Source of the DNA: Papio anubis
Taxonomy: Eukaryota > Chordata > Mammalia > Primates > Cercopithecidae
Assembly: GCF_008728515.1 (NCBI RefSeq)
Contig: NC_044991.1
Location: 38,892,968-38,956,967 of the forward strand
Reading direction: 5' to 3'
Length of the DNA stretch: 64,000 nt
The notes below the pieces were generated by a model. The model searched no databases, was not told where the DNA came from, and was given only the letters and a program-made list of their open reading frames with translations. Made by a program: the position numbers and the translations under genes. Positions 32,605-44,215 of the stretch are shown one piece after another; positions within the stretch are counted from its first letter, which is position 1; each line of letters starts with the position of its first letter.

Positions 32605-33560
32605 AAAGTTAGTTTTTTCTTTTTAATTGTGGTAAAAATGTACACAACATAACATTTTTCATCATAACCCTTTTTAAATGAACAGCTCAGTAGTGTAAAG
32701 TATATTATGTTTTTTGCGTAGCCACTAGGCAGAACATTTTCATCCTAGAAGACTGAAACTCTTAACCCATTGATCAACAACTCTCCATTTCCACCACCCC
32801 CAAGACCCTGACAATCCTACTCTACTTTCTGTCTCTGTGCATTGGACTACTCTAGAGATCTCACCCAAGTAGACTCTTATAGCATTTGCCTTTTTGTGAC
32901 TGGTTTATTTCACTTAGCATCATGTCTTCAAGGCTCATCCATTGTGTAACATACATCAGAGTTTTCTTCCTTTTTAAGGCTGAGTAATATTCCTTGCATA
33001 GATATACAAGTTGAGCATCCTTAATCCAAAAATCTGAAATCTGAAATGCTTCCAAATCTAAAATTTTTTATGTCAACATGATGTCACAAGTGGAAAATCT
33101 CACACCTGACCTCCTGTGACAGGTCACAGTCAAAATGCAATCAAAACTTTGTTTCATGCTCAAAATTATTAAAAATTTGTATAAAATAATCTTTAGGCTA
33201 CGTGTATAAGGTGCATATAAAACGTAAATGAATTTTGTGTTTAGCATCGGGACCCATCTCTAAGATATCTCATTATGCATATGCAAATATTCCCAAATTT
33301 GAAAAAATCCAAAATTCAAAACACTTTTGGTCCTAAGCATTTGGGAAAAGGGATACTCAACCCTTACCACATTTTATTTATCCATTTATCTTTCGGTGGA
33401 CATTTGAGCCCACCTCTTGGCTAGTGTGACTAATGCTGCCATTCACATAGGTGTGCAAATATCTCTTCAAGACCCTGCTTTTGGATATATACATTCTTTT
33501 GGATATATACCTCAAAGTGGAATTGCTGGGTAATTCTATTTTGATTTTTTTCAATAAGTT
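32605..33560 (-). repeat. L1M LINE 3' region, split by a Tigger MITE
   Basis: Left of the insertion are 'tttaattgtggtaaaaatgtacacaacataac', 'gactactctagagatctcacc', 'cttagcatcatgtcttcaaggctcatcca'. Right of it are 'ccacattttatttatccatttatc', 'gtggacatttgagcccacctcttggc', 'cctcaaagtggaattgctgggtaattc'. The two parts join exactly in the L1ME consensus, proving the nesting. An 18-bp tandem duplication ('cttttggatatatac' unit) is at about 33478-33513. Confidence 0.85.
33007..33364. mobile_element. Tigger-type MITE (MER44-like), copy 2, nested in L1M
   Basis: Left end 'caagttgagcatccttaatcc', right end 'gggatactcaaccct', interior 'gtgtataaggtgcatataaaacg' and 'ctaagatatctcattatgcatatgcaaatattcc'. 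TA dinucleotides flank it (33005-33006 and 33365-33366), as expected for Tc1/mariner-type insertion. Same family and orientation as 28470-28816. Confidence 0.88.
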
Positions 33561-34854
33561 TTAACGCCATTTTATTTCCAGCTAACCCTTAAACACCAGC
33601 CAGACCTCAGTTCCTGGAAGTCTCTTTCGTGGATACTCAAGCCCATCACAGAATTTGTTCTTAGGTTCCTTAGCTCTCTTTGGTACTCTGGGATTTTGAC
33701 TTCCAGTGTGACCCATGAAGAAAGCCAGAAACCAGCAGCATGGACCCAACCTGGCCCCACAGTTGCAAGAAGCTGGGCTCTTAGCATGGCAACTCCACAC
33801 AGGCTTAGTCCTCAGGACCCTTAGCTGAGCCTCCTTGGCCATGTAGATCCAGCAGCCTTCTTCCTGTTCACAGTTGCCCTGACTCTGTTATCCACAGCAA
33901 ATGAGGCACCTCCATTTAGAACATCAGTAAACCTCAGGGCAAGAAAAGCAGCTGACACAGTTGGTAAAAATGCCACCTACCCTTAAGAACTTGCCAACTA
34001 TTCTAAACTCTGAATTTAGTTTTAGTTAACACACACACACACACAATTACTCCACAACTCCACAATCCACTGAAATGTGATAGCCAAATTCTGTGTCCAG
34101 TGTCCTAGGCTGGCTGCTGTCAAAATGTATTTTCCATTTATTTCAATTGCAGATAACTTTTCTCAAAAGGGATGCCACTTGTTTGGAAAGCCAAGCTCAG
34201 TAAAAAATCTGCCAAGAAGTTATTGTTTGTTAAATAGCAACTTCCCCAGGGATAGGGTGGGTAGGAGGAAAACTATTGGTGACCAAGTGCAGCTGCTTTC
34301 TGGAGTCCACGGACAGTGGGACAGTCTGGTCAATGAATCAGGACTGATCATTGCCCCTGATGTGCCTGGCCTTAGCAGCCCTTAATTACAAATAAACAAG
34401 CTAATCATTAGTAGATTACTTATTGCTGTCAAGCCTATATCCCTGCAGTGGAGCTAGAAAGTGTGTTGGCACGTAAGCAAAGCCAGCAAAACTACATCAT
34501 GCGCTGAGAGGGAAAGACCACAGCAGCACCATGGGCCATTTCTGTGATTCACCACCTTCCCATCTGCTAAGCTGGTCTTCACACTGAATCATAAACCCTG
34601 CAATTGAATTCAGCGCACACAGGTGCAGAGCCTCCTATTGACTGAACCATGTGCTTGTGGTGTCCTCAAACTATCTCCAAGAGTTCTTCTCTGAGATCCC
34701 ACCAAGTGAGGAGCTAAAGGAAAATCTCAACAGAAGGGTTCTCACTGTCCAGAATATTTCAGCAAGGTATAGATTCTGTCCTCATAGAAGCAAGAACAAT
34801 CCTCCAATGGGAATGGAAATGAGGCTATCTCGGGCTTGCTCCATTTATTTAATC
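33561..34854. other. single-copy DNA with a CA microsatellite
   Basis: Nothing recognised other than (CA)n at 34027-34045. Overlapping frames at 33572-33842 (reverse) are not supported as coding. Confidence 0.4.
34027..34045. repeat. (CA)n microsatellite
   Basis: About nine CA units. Confidence 0.85.
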
Positions 34855-35580
34855 ATTCACTCATTCATTCAAATAATATTTCCTGAGCACCTGTTATATG
34901 CCTGCCAATGGCTGGACACTGGGGACACAGAGAGATTACCGTGCAGTGGGAAAGCAAGTGGCGATTTAATTTCACTAATGAATGCAAAGTTTCAACTTGA
35001 TAAGCACCAGGAAGATGCCCCCAGAGAGTCTGAGACCTGTGCAAGGATGGCTGTGATTCCCCCGGCCTACGTGGCAGAGGGGCAAGAAGATTTGGAGTAA
35101 AGTAGGGAGATGTGGAGGACCACTGTTCCAGGAAGAGGAAAAGCCCAGAGAAGCCTGGGGGTGTTGACACAGCTGAAGAAGGAGAATGAGGCTTGAGGAA
35201 AGAGAACAAGGAATGAGGGTGAGAAGGTGCGGTGCAGAGGGTGCCAGACAATGCAGGCCAGGTGGGCCAGGTGGGCTGAGAGGGTCAGGTTGAAGTGTTG
35301 GTCTTCACCCTTAGAGCAACGGGAAGCCATTTGCATTTCTAAAAAGGGGGTGCACAACTAGGTTGAATTTCTTGAAGGATCATTCTGGCTGTCATGTGTA
35401 GAGAGTATGGGAGGCAAATGAAGCAACATGGACCATGGCGGAGTCCAGGTGAGAAGTGCTTGGCTCTACAGTGGAAGTGTGTGCACAGAGAGTGGGAACC
35501 CGGGAGGAAGACTGGGTCTGGGAGATGGGTCTAGAGGTCAGTTTGGACGTGTAGCGTTTGAAAAGCCTATGGCTTTTCCA
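34855..35580 (-). repeat. L2 LINE, long 3' fragment
   Basis: The reverse L2 consensus can be followed over about 700 bp: 'tcattcactcattcattcaaataatatttcctgagcacctgttatatgcc', 'ggctggacactggggacacagag', 'ggaagccatttgcatttct', 'gaaggatcattctggctgtcatgtg', 'tccaggtgagaag'. It includes the end of the reverse-transcriptase ORF and the 3' UTR, with no intact frame. Confidence 0.75.
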
Positions 35581-36009
35581 GAAGGAGGTGTCCGCTCATT
35601 CTAGAGCCTGAGATTATGGAGCTAGAGGTCAAAGGAGAACCCTAAGGGGAGGGGCCAAAGAGGGGAAGCCCTTGCACTCACTCCATAGAAAAGGGTCCTC
35701 TGCAGGAAGGTCACTCGGGGAGCACTCCCTGGGCTCTCTGTAGGGAAATGAAATGCTGATCTGGCTTTCCTGACTTCCTCAGGGAATCCCCCTGGACAAT
35801 CTCCCAAGCTGTCTGGCCAACATCAAACTCTGCTTATCCCAAATCAGACTCACTCTGCTCTCCCCCAGCTTGGAGACCCACTACTCCTTTCGTAGACTTG
35901 TGGGACCACCCTTTCTCCAGGCACCAGCTAAAGTCAGAGTCATTGTGAATTTTCCTGAATCTCTGCCAGATTCTTCTGCTGTTCATGGGATGGAATTTCT
36001 GTTGGGTCT
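35581..36009. other. single-copy DNA
   Basis: Nothing recognised. A DR1-like 'aggtcaaaggaga' occurs at 35626-35638, weaker than the one at 4952. Confidence 0.35.
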
Positions 36010-36215
36010 AAAGCCAGCCTCCCGGATTTCCACTGTGACTCCACCACTTACCAGCTGGACAACCTTAGACCAAATATGCCTCAATTTCCTCTTCTAAGAC
36101 AGTGGCTGCGGCCTCATACACTTCACAGGACCGTATAAACTAAGCACTAGTACATGTGAAGTGCTAAAATGGGTGTCCAGCACACAGTCACTGCTCAATA
36201 CTTATTATTATTACC
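36010..36215 (+). repeat. MIR SINE
   Basis: 'actccaccacttaccagctgg', 'gcctcaatttcctcttctaagacag', 'gtgaagtgctaaaatgggtgtccagcacacagtcactgctcaatactta' is forward MIR to its 3' end. Confidence 0.65.
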
Positions 36216-36264
36216 ACTTTAATATCTTCTTCAACATACTTTGTGCACATGGACAGCCAGGACG

Positions 36265-36400
36265 TAGCAATGTAGCACCTTCTCTTGAGAGTGTTGCCTA
36301 TGCTATCTATTTCTTCCTCTGGACTGGAAACTCGTTGTGGGCAGAGGCTGTTTCTCATTACTGTTTGGTTCCCAAGTTCCTGTCCCAATGCCCTGAATGT
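36265..36400 (+). repeat. L2 3' end
   Basis: 'ctggactggaaactcgttgtgggcagaggctgtttctc', 'tcccaatgccctgaatgtgctcc' is the forward L2 3' UTR. Confidence 0.5.
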
Positions 36401-37104
36401 GCTCCATAATGACCACTAGTTCCATGAATGTGGAGCCACAACAAATTTTGTAAGTCCAAGCATGTAGTGGGTAGTGAGAAAAACAAGCATTAATAATGTT
36501 CCCGTCAAGAACCCAAAGTATTTTTAGAGGTTTTACATTAAATAGGGTAGTCGATATGTATTTGTTGAATGCTATTGGATTTTTCTTGGCTTACTAAACT
36601 CAGTTCTGCTGTTTCAGCCTTTCAGGAGGACAGTAAAACCAGTAAGAGTTGGTGTCCCAGGACCCAAATATTCATGAACAATAAACTCAGCTCTTAGATT
36701 GAGTCCACTGGCCAAGGGAACTCAGATAAGCCAATTAGTCTTTGGGGGACTTCCCCCTTTCTGGAAGATCAGCACACAGAGTTGCTCTCCCAACCAGAGA
36801 AGAAGGTACATGGAGTCTACAGAATGCTCTGGTCTCCTCTGTGAGCAGGGTTCCAGAAGCTGAATGGGCTAGTTGTCAGACAAAGGCATAGAACCAAGCC
36901 CAGGGCAGAGGATGCCACCGCATGTCAGGTAGGCAACATGGTGGGCAAGACCCCAACTAGTTTCTGCAGTAGTGCACCTCAAATTGGACACAACTTTTTA
37001 ACCCCCAATTTGGTCAGCTGTGTGTCTAATGATGTAATATAGTCCCAAAGGCAGGATGGCTCATCTGGGTAAGAGTGGGTTTGGGAAGCCAAGATAACAA
37101 TGTA
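36401..37104. other. single-copy DNA
   Basis: Nothing recognised. Confidence 0.4.
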
Positions 37105-37265
37105 GAATATGATATTTATATGTAAGAGTGACCATTTCACAGAATCATCAATGATCAGAGCCTCTCCTCTGGTCCAAAGGAGAAAACAACACCAGGGAGG
37201 TGAAATGACTTCTTTTAGCTCACTCATCTTAAGGCCAGACACCCAAGTGCTCTGTCTCCTAGGAA
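37105..37265 (-). repeat. possible MIR fragment
   Basis: 'aaaggagaaaacaacaccagggaggtgaaatgactt', 'agacacccaagtgctctgtctcc' resembles reverse MIR. Confidence 0.4.
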
Positions 37266-37394
37266 CTGCAACTTTCTGCTGCATGTAGCAGACACCTCAT
37301 CAAACCATACTGAACACACTTCAGTCCAAAAGAGGTAGGAAAAAAGGAGTAGGATTATAACGCTGTTAATGAATCTAATGTCTTTGTGCTTTCT

Positions 37395-37580
37395 TAGCCA
37401 GGCCAGCACTAAGCACCTCATGTACATTTCCTGGATTTTGCAACCACTATATGAAATACGCATCATAACAGTCCCTTTTGATGGAGGGAAGGACTGAGTC
37501 TCACTGAGTTTCAGCAGCTTGTTCAAGTCCCTGGAATGAGCAGGTATTGAGGCCAAACCCCTTTAACATTTTCTTTCAAG
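37395..37580 (-). repeat. MIR SINE
   Basis: 'ctaagcacctcatgtacatttcc', 'catcataacagtcccttttgatgg', 'gactgagtctcactgagtttcagcagcttg' is reverse MIR. Confidence 0.6.
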
Positions 37581-37699
37581 GTTCTCAAAACCTGAGTGTA
37601 GCTGGGGCTGTTAGTGTCCCAACCACGTGCCTTGAGCATTGATGTTCCTCACGCAAGTGTCGAGGTCCTTTCCTCACCCAACATGTGGGACAATGGGAC

Positions 37700-37990
37700 A
37701 GACCAGAGCTAGGGGTTAATGCCCCTGATGCAGCTCCAGCCAATGACTGATGGGAGATGGAGGGTAAAACCCACCTTCCCCTCCTCTACTGTCTCCCAGA
37801 GCTCTCCAGCTGGAGAGAGCTTTGGTTGCCCACAAAAGCAATCTGCTCACTCCCTCACACAACGAATCTTATTCCCTTCCCTCTCTTGTCTCTCTTCCCC
37901 ACTCACACACCAAACTTCCTGGGATCACCTCCCAAATAAATCACTGCCACTTGAATCTTCACTCAGGGGTTTGCTCCTTGGGGAAGCCAT
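37700..37990 (+). repeat. dispersed LTR-like repeat, copy 4 of 4
   Basis: 'cttcctgggatcacctcccaaataaatcactgccacttgaatc' followed by 'aggggtttgctccttgggg' is the exact reverse-complement counterpart of the anchors at 3655 and 6437, and matches the end of copy 3. The AATAAA within it would suit an LTR polyadenylation signal. Confidence 0.55.
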
Positions 37991-40799
37991 TCCAAGCCAG
38001 CATGAGTAAAGAGGGCAGTTTTCATTCTTTATCTGTGAGAAGGGAGAAGAGAAGATCTGTATGAAACACTTACAGGAGATGTCAGGAAAGCCAGTCTAGA
38101 GGTGCAAGCTTCGCTCGTAAATACAGATGTGGAGCAATTAAAAAGCCAAGAAGAACTGTGTGCAAAACAGGTAAAGTAGAAGATGGGCAATGAGTAATTA
38201 ACCTGTGGCTCGCCCACAGTCGGATATTCCTGGTGAAGGTGCAGAAACTAAGTGGGCACTGGCAGGAAGGAAGCATATGGAGATGTCTTAGCCATGAAAG
38301 ACTAAGACAACTGGTACTCTATGACTCTCCGGATGCACTGATCTTTCAACTTAGGGGTAGTCAGTCACCGAGCATGGCATGGGCCTGTCAGAAGCCTGGG
38401 AGAATCCCACACCATCCTTAGGGACCTGCAACATGCTAAGGGACAGCAGAGCAGCTTTTTGTGGAGAAGGAAAGAGAAAGTTCCACAGTCCATGCATGAA
38501 CAATGCTTTGCTTTTGAAAGAGACCTGCCACTGACAAGCAAGACGATCTATTGGTTTGTTCTGTCAACAGGAGTTGATTGACACTGGGGTGACTGCCAGA
38601 CATTCGGCTTTATTTTGGAGATGCAGATGAACTTGAGACAACTCTCGTCCTCAAAGTGCGCTTGGTTTGCAGTTCCTCATCATATAACATGAATGAGATG
38701 GGCAGAGTCTGAATGGCCTGATGAGACTAGACTTATCTATTGGACACAGAAGGCATGCAGGGTTCTTTTACAGTATAAAAGCTCTCGAGTGTGGCCATGG
38801 GCCTAGACTCCTCCTGCTAGTGGAAATGTTCACCCTTCCCCCATAAGGGGCTGAGAAACACTGCTGGTGGCTGGGGACACAGCCACATATGGGCACACTG
38901 TAGCTTTGTAAGCTGGACTAGTCAAGCCACAATGGATGGTGGGCTGTGGTTCTTTCATTCCACTTTTAACAACTGTCTTTGAGGTTACACCTCAGAAAAG
39001 CTCCCCTCAAAAGAAGGAGATGTACCTAAACCCCAAGGAGATACTCCATGTCAAACATAAGAAAAAGCCATAGCATAAATGAACTTGCTGAGAACAACAG
39101 CAGCAGACATTTTATCAGCTCATTTACAGACCTGATCGGGTCAGATGGCCACTTCGGAAATAAAAATAGAGCCCTAAAGATCCATCAGTTGTTATGGGAA
39201 ATCAATAAGGCCCTGAGCCTGCACTTCATTTCTCCCAGAGAGTAGAGGGAGGGGGATGCTAGTTACCAATTTCAGGAAGGCTGAGACAGGGCCAGAACCA
39301 GAGACACAAGGTCATCTCCTGGCTCCCGACTTTGATGGACAATCTCTGGATTCAGATCACTAAATGAAATCCCTGCAAACAACCAAGGTGACAGATGGCA
39401 ATAAATGAGAATGACTGAGGACCTCTTGCTAGCAGCAAGGAAGGGATTCCTGATGGCTTTCCAAAGGGGGAATTGATGTCCAGGGACCTGGTCATTCTAC
39501 TTCTTGATAGTTTCCTATCCTCCGGTATAGACTGTCCTTTGTGAAAATGAGAACCACATTCTTTCACTCACTTCTAATACCTGCAAAACCCAATAGTAGT
39601 CATTTTGTTCCTTTTTGGATCAATTCTTAATGGTTTTATATCACACACAGTAGAGGCAGTAGGTACAGTGTGTACTATATTCATGTGTAAGGCTGGCAAA
39701 TGGGAGAAATTGTCAGAGAAGCAAGACCATAACCAAGCCATTTGCCTTAATTGGGATGTCACTGACACTTTAGGTACATGGCATGAGGCACCCTCATGCC
39801 AGGATAGCACTGCCAGGAGGAGCCAGAGTTGAACCAAAAGCCAAAAACACTCTGCCTGTCCAAGGACTGTAGTGTCTGTGATGCTTAACTCTGGAGGAAG
39901 CACTGATCTCTCTCTGTTGAGTTCCTTCCACACACATATGCTGTGGAAGAGAAATTCTGTAGCTCAAAAATACTTATGGGTAACGACTCTATCTGCTATT
40001 AAAATCTCATTTTTTTGGACTTAGCTTGCCTCTAAATAAATTGGCGATCTACTCCCTGCAGGTTCTACCAGCTGCAAACACCTGCCTTTCTCCTGGATTT
40101 GTTATTCCTGTAAATGTTAGTGGCATCCACACAAGTTCAGAACAGAGGATCTGGAATCTCTTGGCCTCCTCAGCCCTGACCCAGCCCAGGGTCCAGCCAG
40201 TTTCCAAATTTGGAGGTCCATCTCCTGCTGGCTTCGGCAGCACCTCCACTCTTCCTCACCTCATTGCCATCTCCAGGTCCTAGGAAGTCCACCTGCTGGA
40301 TCCATTATAAAGAAGGAGTACTTCCTTTCCCAGTCTCTTCTGCCTGGGTAACAGTCCTGTGTCAGTTCAGCTGTCAGCAGAGTGAGGACCACAGTCCTTA
40401 CTATGGCTGGGCACCAGTTCTTATCTTGCCTTTATCCCACCCCAGCTCAGCTGACACCCTTAGGATTTACCCACAGGAAGGAAAATAAGCCCTTAGCTTC
40501 CTTGCATTATTATATGTGTCTAAGTCACTAAAATGCCCTTATAGTACCCAGAAGAGACAGGAAGGCAAAAGAGTCAGAGGAAGAGAGGATTAATGAGCAA
40601 GCAGACAGTGCTATGCTATCATTCCCCCTCTGGTGGATGCCTCTGGAATTTTTTGTGCTTTGGGAGAGGAGCCCTCTCTGGGTTCCCATAACTATGGACA
40701 CTCACATCCTTGCTAGGGAAGGCCCCATACTTTCAACTGGGTTTCCCTCCTTTCTGAAGCAACCATCTTCAAGCATTCACCTAACTCTCTCCAGCAATA
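37991..40799. other. 2.8 kb single-copy DNA
   Basis: No confident repeat or exon. 'gcttcggcagcac' at 40234-40246 is identical to part of U6 snRNA, but the match ends there. Frames of up to 119 codons (39574-39933 reverse) match no domain. Confidence 0.4.
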
Positions 40800-41090
40800 T
40801 CTTGTATAGTTTTACATATTTCGAATGCTAGTCCTTTATCAGATATGTACTTTGCAAAGACTTTTCTCCTAGTCTGTGGCATGTCTTTTTATTTTCTGCA
40901 TGGTATCTTTCACAGAGCAGATGTTTTGAATTTCAATGAAAGCCAGCTTAATAAATTTTCGCTTCATGGATCATGTTTTTGCTATTGATCTAAAAAGTTA
41001 TCACCAAACCCAAAGTCACCTAATTTTCTCCTATGTTATCTTCCAGGAATTTTATGGTTTTGCATTTTACATTGAGGCCTACATTTAATA
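40800..41090 (-). repeat. L1M LINE, ORF2 region
   Basis: 'gctagtcctttatcagatatgtactttgcaaagacttttctccta', 'gtggcatgtctttttattttctgcatgg', 'ttatcaccaaacccaaagtcacc', 'tccaggaattttatggttttgcattttacattgaggcc' is reverse-strand L1 ORF2 sequence, decayed. Confidence 0.75.
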
Positions 41091-41749
41091 TGGCACAGCA
41101 GGAAGAAAAGTCATTTGCTAACCAGTAAGAACACCAGGGATGCCCTTCCTTCTGTTTTTCATCAAGTCCAGGATTTGCACCTGAGGCAAGCTCAGACTTA
41201 TTATTTTTAACCACAACATCTCAGATTAATATCAATTGCTCATCAAAATGAATCTCTGGAGGCATTTATATAACCAGCTGCAAGACCAGCAAGGAAGAGG
41301 GTGGGCAGGCAGAGGACTCAAGCTCTCCAGCTGGGAGTGGATCGCGTGGGTCTGACAGAGGAATGGGAGATCAAGGAGGATGTTACATACACCGTGAATT
41401 TTCCAAAGTCATTTGCCTATTTTCCCACATGCTATGCTAAACTGTCCTTCTGTCTGACTTGACCAAGGCTATTTCCCTTGTTATAGATTAGGCTCAAGTC
41501 CTAATGTCAGTTCTGGGCTATCTCCTCCACACCACTCATTGGTCTGGTTTAATGCTGTAGTTTTAATAAAACACGAAACACATTTCCCAGTATAGAGTAG
41601 GAAGAAAATATTTCTTTGTTGCTCTCCATCAAAATATTTTCAGGTCTTTAGGTAAATCTAAAAATAAATCTTTGGGATTTTTAAATTAAACTGAAAAAAA
41701 TCATTTAAAAATAAGTTTCCATCTTTCACCAAACCAAGAACACGTACTA
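41091..41749. other. unassigned AT-rich DNA
   Basis: Could be further decayed L1 between the two L1M blocks, but I cannot align it. Confidence 0.3.
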
Positions 41750-42101
41750 ATTAAAATAGTTTTCTTTATATAGGTTATGCAAGAGTAAAGTCAATTCCTA
41801 GTTATTTTATTATTTCTCTTTTTGTTGTTATAATCCAAAAAAAAGATTTAGTGTATCTTCTAATGGTCACGTCCAGTCATTGGAAGAACTATTGGTTTCT
41901 GCATATTTATCTTGTGTTCAATCATTTAAAACTTTCTTATTAATTTTAAGAGATTATCACTAGATTCTCATGATTTTCTATGTCCATCATATTATCTGCA
42001 AATAATAGCAGTTATCTTTGCATTTACAATAGCCATCTATTGGACCCTTTAAAATGTTACATAGAAATGGGAATGGTGGCCATTCTCTGCCTTAGATGTG
42101 A

Positions 42102-42404
42102 TTTTTTTTTTTTTTTTTTTGAGACAGAGTTTCGCTTTGTGGCCCAGGCTAGAGTGCAGTGGCGCGATCTCCACTCACTGCAAGCTCTGCCTCCCGGGTC
42201 CACGCCATTCTCCTGCCTCAGCCTCCTGATTAGCTGGGACTACAAGCGCCCATCACCATGCCCGGCTAATTTTTTTTGTATTTTTAGTAGAGATGGAGTT
42301 TCACCATGTTAGCCAGGATGGTCTCGATCTCCAGACCTTGTGATCCGCCCGCCTAGGCTTCCCAAAGTGCTGGGATTACAGGCGTGAGCCACTGTGCCTG
42401 GCCT
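42102..42404 (-). mobile_element. AluY-like SINE, full length
   Basis: T-run at 42102-42120, then 'gagacagagtttcgctttg', the AluY-diagnostic 'tgcaagctctgcctcccggg', 'cacgccattctcctgcc', and the end 'gtgcctggcc'. Low divergence, many CpGs kept. Confidence 0.95.
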
Positions 42405-42519
42405 GGAAGTAATTTTTATGGGGTGTGTGTATTTCCTGGTCACCTCTATAGTGAACTGTTAGTGTCAGAGAACCTTTTTCATATCAGGAGATACCTCTTC
42501 CTTCCACATCAAACAATTT

Positions 42520-42868
42520 TTCAAAAGCTGAATTCACAGAAGCAGAGAATAGAACAGTGGTTACCCCGGGTTGGGGGAGAGAGAAATGGGTAGTGCAATG
42601 TTGGTCAAAGGGTTTAAAGTTTCAGTTAAGAGGAATACGTTCTAAAGATCTGTTGTAGAGCATGGTAGTGATGAGGTTCTGTACACTTGAAAATTGTTAA
42701 GAGAGTAGATTTTAAACGTTCTCACCACACACACACACACACACACAAATTCTAACATGAGGTGATGAATGTGTTAATTAGCTTGATTTAATCATCCCCT
42801 AATATACACATATATCAAAACATCATGTTGCACCCCCTAAATACATACAATACAGAAAAAATAAAAAT
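42520..42868 (+). repeat. L1M LINE 3' end, forward
   Basis: 'gaattcacagaagcagagaatagaacagtggttaccccgggttggggga', 'gtacacttgaaaattgttaagagagtagatttt', 'gtgttaattagcttgattt', 'tatcaaaacatcatgttgc' is an L1M 3' UTR of the same type as 4035-4280. Confidence 0.72.
42726..42748. repeat. (CA)n microsatellite inside L1M 3' UTR
   Basis: About eleven CA units grown from the L1M word 'ctcaccacac', the same place as at 4087. Confidence 0.9.
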
Positions 42869-43090
42869 GTTCCTAAAATATTTTTCTTTCATATAGTGAT
42901 TTTCTCCATGGAGACCCAGCTCTATGATGGATGGCACTGGTAGATATTCTATCATTAATCAGTCTTGGTATCACCGGGATAAACCCCTAACTGCCCATGA
43001 GAGATGATTCTTTTAACGTACTGCCAAATGTAGTCAGTATTTTCCTTAACAATTCTGAATTTTTAATAATTTTCTTTTTGGGTGCTTGCT

Positions 43091-43819
43091 ATCAGATTTT
43101 AAAATCTGGGTTGTGCAGTCTTCTTGTGTTGGGAATTAAAAGGCTTCCTCCACCATTCTCCGGATACCAGGCAGAGGGAAGTGGGGGAGCCCCGGGGGAC
43201 ACAGGGCCTTCTTGATCACCTGAAATCATGTAACACGCACACTGTCCTGCTGTGCCTTGCTTCAGGCTGGTGCCGCTGGAGACCAGACCGGGAATTTTAG
43301 AAGTAGCTGACACCAAATCCGTCCTGACTTCAAAAGAAAAGCTAGACTGGAATTGCCACTGCGGCTGACAGGCTTTATGAAGCGAGCTCCCTCAGGGGCC
43401 CGTGTTGAGTAAGACAAGTAGAAAATCTCCTCCGACAGTTTAATTAAGTTGAGTGACTTTCACTGTTCTGGAAAATAAACCAAACCATTTTCTCTATTAG
43501 CAAAAATGACAATTCAGCATCCAGACAGATTGCTGAATTAATAAAAGTTCATTAGAAAACCCATCTTTTAATTCGGAGTCTCTGCAGACCAAACCACAGA
43601 ATTAAAGACTGATCTGATTGTAAAGGACAGTGAGAGGTCACTGGGGCAAGGGCCTGGGCCAGCCCAGTCTCACCTACATGGCCTTGAAGGGGTGCTTACT
43701 GGAGCCCTTCGTCAGCCTCTGCATAGCAGTGGCCAGACCCTCTGCAGACAGCATTGTTCCTAAAAGACTCTGGCATGAACTACACAGACCATACTAGGAG
43801 GTGGTTCATGAAGCCAGAG
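43091..43819. other. single-copy DNA
   Basis: Nothing recognised. Confidence 0.4.
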
Positions 43820-44010
43820 AGAGCTCAGAGGTTGGAATTCAGCTTCTGGGGTTCGGATCCTGGCTCCCCAATTCCCCAGTTACATGACCTCAGAAATGGT
43901 AACACAGTACTTAATTATGTCACAGATTGTTGTAGGATGAAAAGAAGAAAGTCACGGCAAGGGCTTAACATAGTTCCAGTAAGTGCTCAAGGAGGGTTAC
44001 CTGCCATTGC
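43820..44010 (+). repeat. MIR SINE
   Basis: 'agaggttggaattcagcttctggggttcggatcctggctcc', 'agttacatgacctc', 'cacagattgttgtaggatg', 'tagttccagtaagtgctcaa' is forward MIR. Confidence 0.62.
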
Positions 44011-44017
44011 TGTGGTT

Positions 44018-44046
44018 ATTGCCACCGCCACCACCACTACTGCTAT
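44018..44046. repeat. (CCA)n-like imperfect trinucleotide tract
   Basis: 'gccaccgccaccaccactactgc', an imperfect run of about nine triplets. Confidence 0.7.
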
Positions 44047-44084
44047 TTCATCGTTGTTGTTATCTCTCCTGGGCAGGCAGTGTG

Positions 44085-44215
44085 GTGGATTGTGAGTTAG
44101 AAATCTCGAGTTCTGATCTCAGCCAATTCCATAAACCCCAAGCCTCTTGTTTTCTTACCTTTATAATGTAAATAAATAATCTCCGTCTTGTTTTACAGAG
44201 TTCTAAAGAATATGT
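44085..44215 (+). repeat. possible second MIR fragment
   Basis: 'gtgtggtggattgtgagttag', 'ctcgagttctgatctcag', 'ttttcttacctttataatgtaaataa' is MIR-like. Confidence 0.35.

Larger units (their letters stand above)
41750..43090 (-). repeat. L1M LINE ORF2 region, interrupted
   Basis: Recognisable text on the left: 'gtcaattcctagttattttattatttctctttttgttgtta', 'atgtccatcatattatctgcaaataatag', 'ggtggccattctctgcctta'. The text resumes at 42870 with 'attctatcattaatcagtcttggtatcaccgggataaacccc'. The gap is occupied by an AluY and an opposite-strand L1M 3' end. Diverged; the joint is inferred from consensus order. Confidence 0.55.

Noticed and set aside
34525..34545. REST/NRSF-like 'cagcaccatggg'
   Set aside because: The left half matches but the right half-site does not.
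40234..40246. Match to the U6 snRNA 5' region (gcttcggcagcac)
   Set aside because: Only 13 bases match. The downstream U6 sequence is absent.
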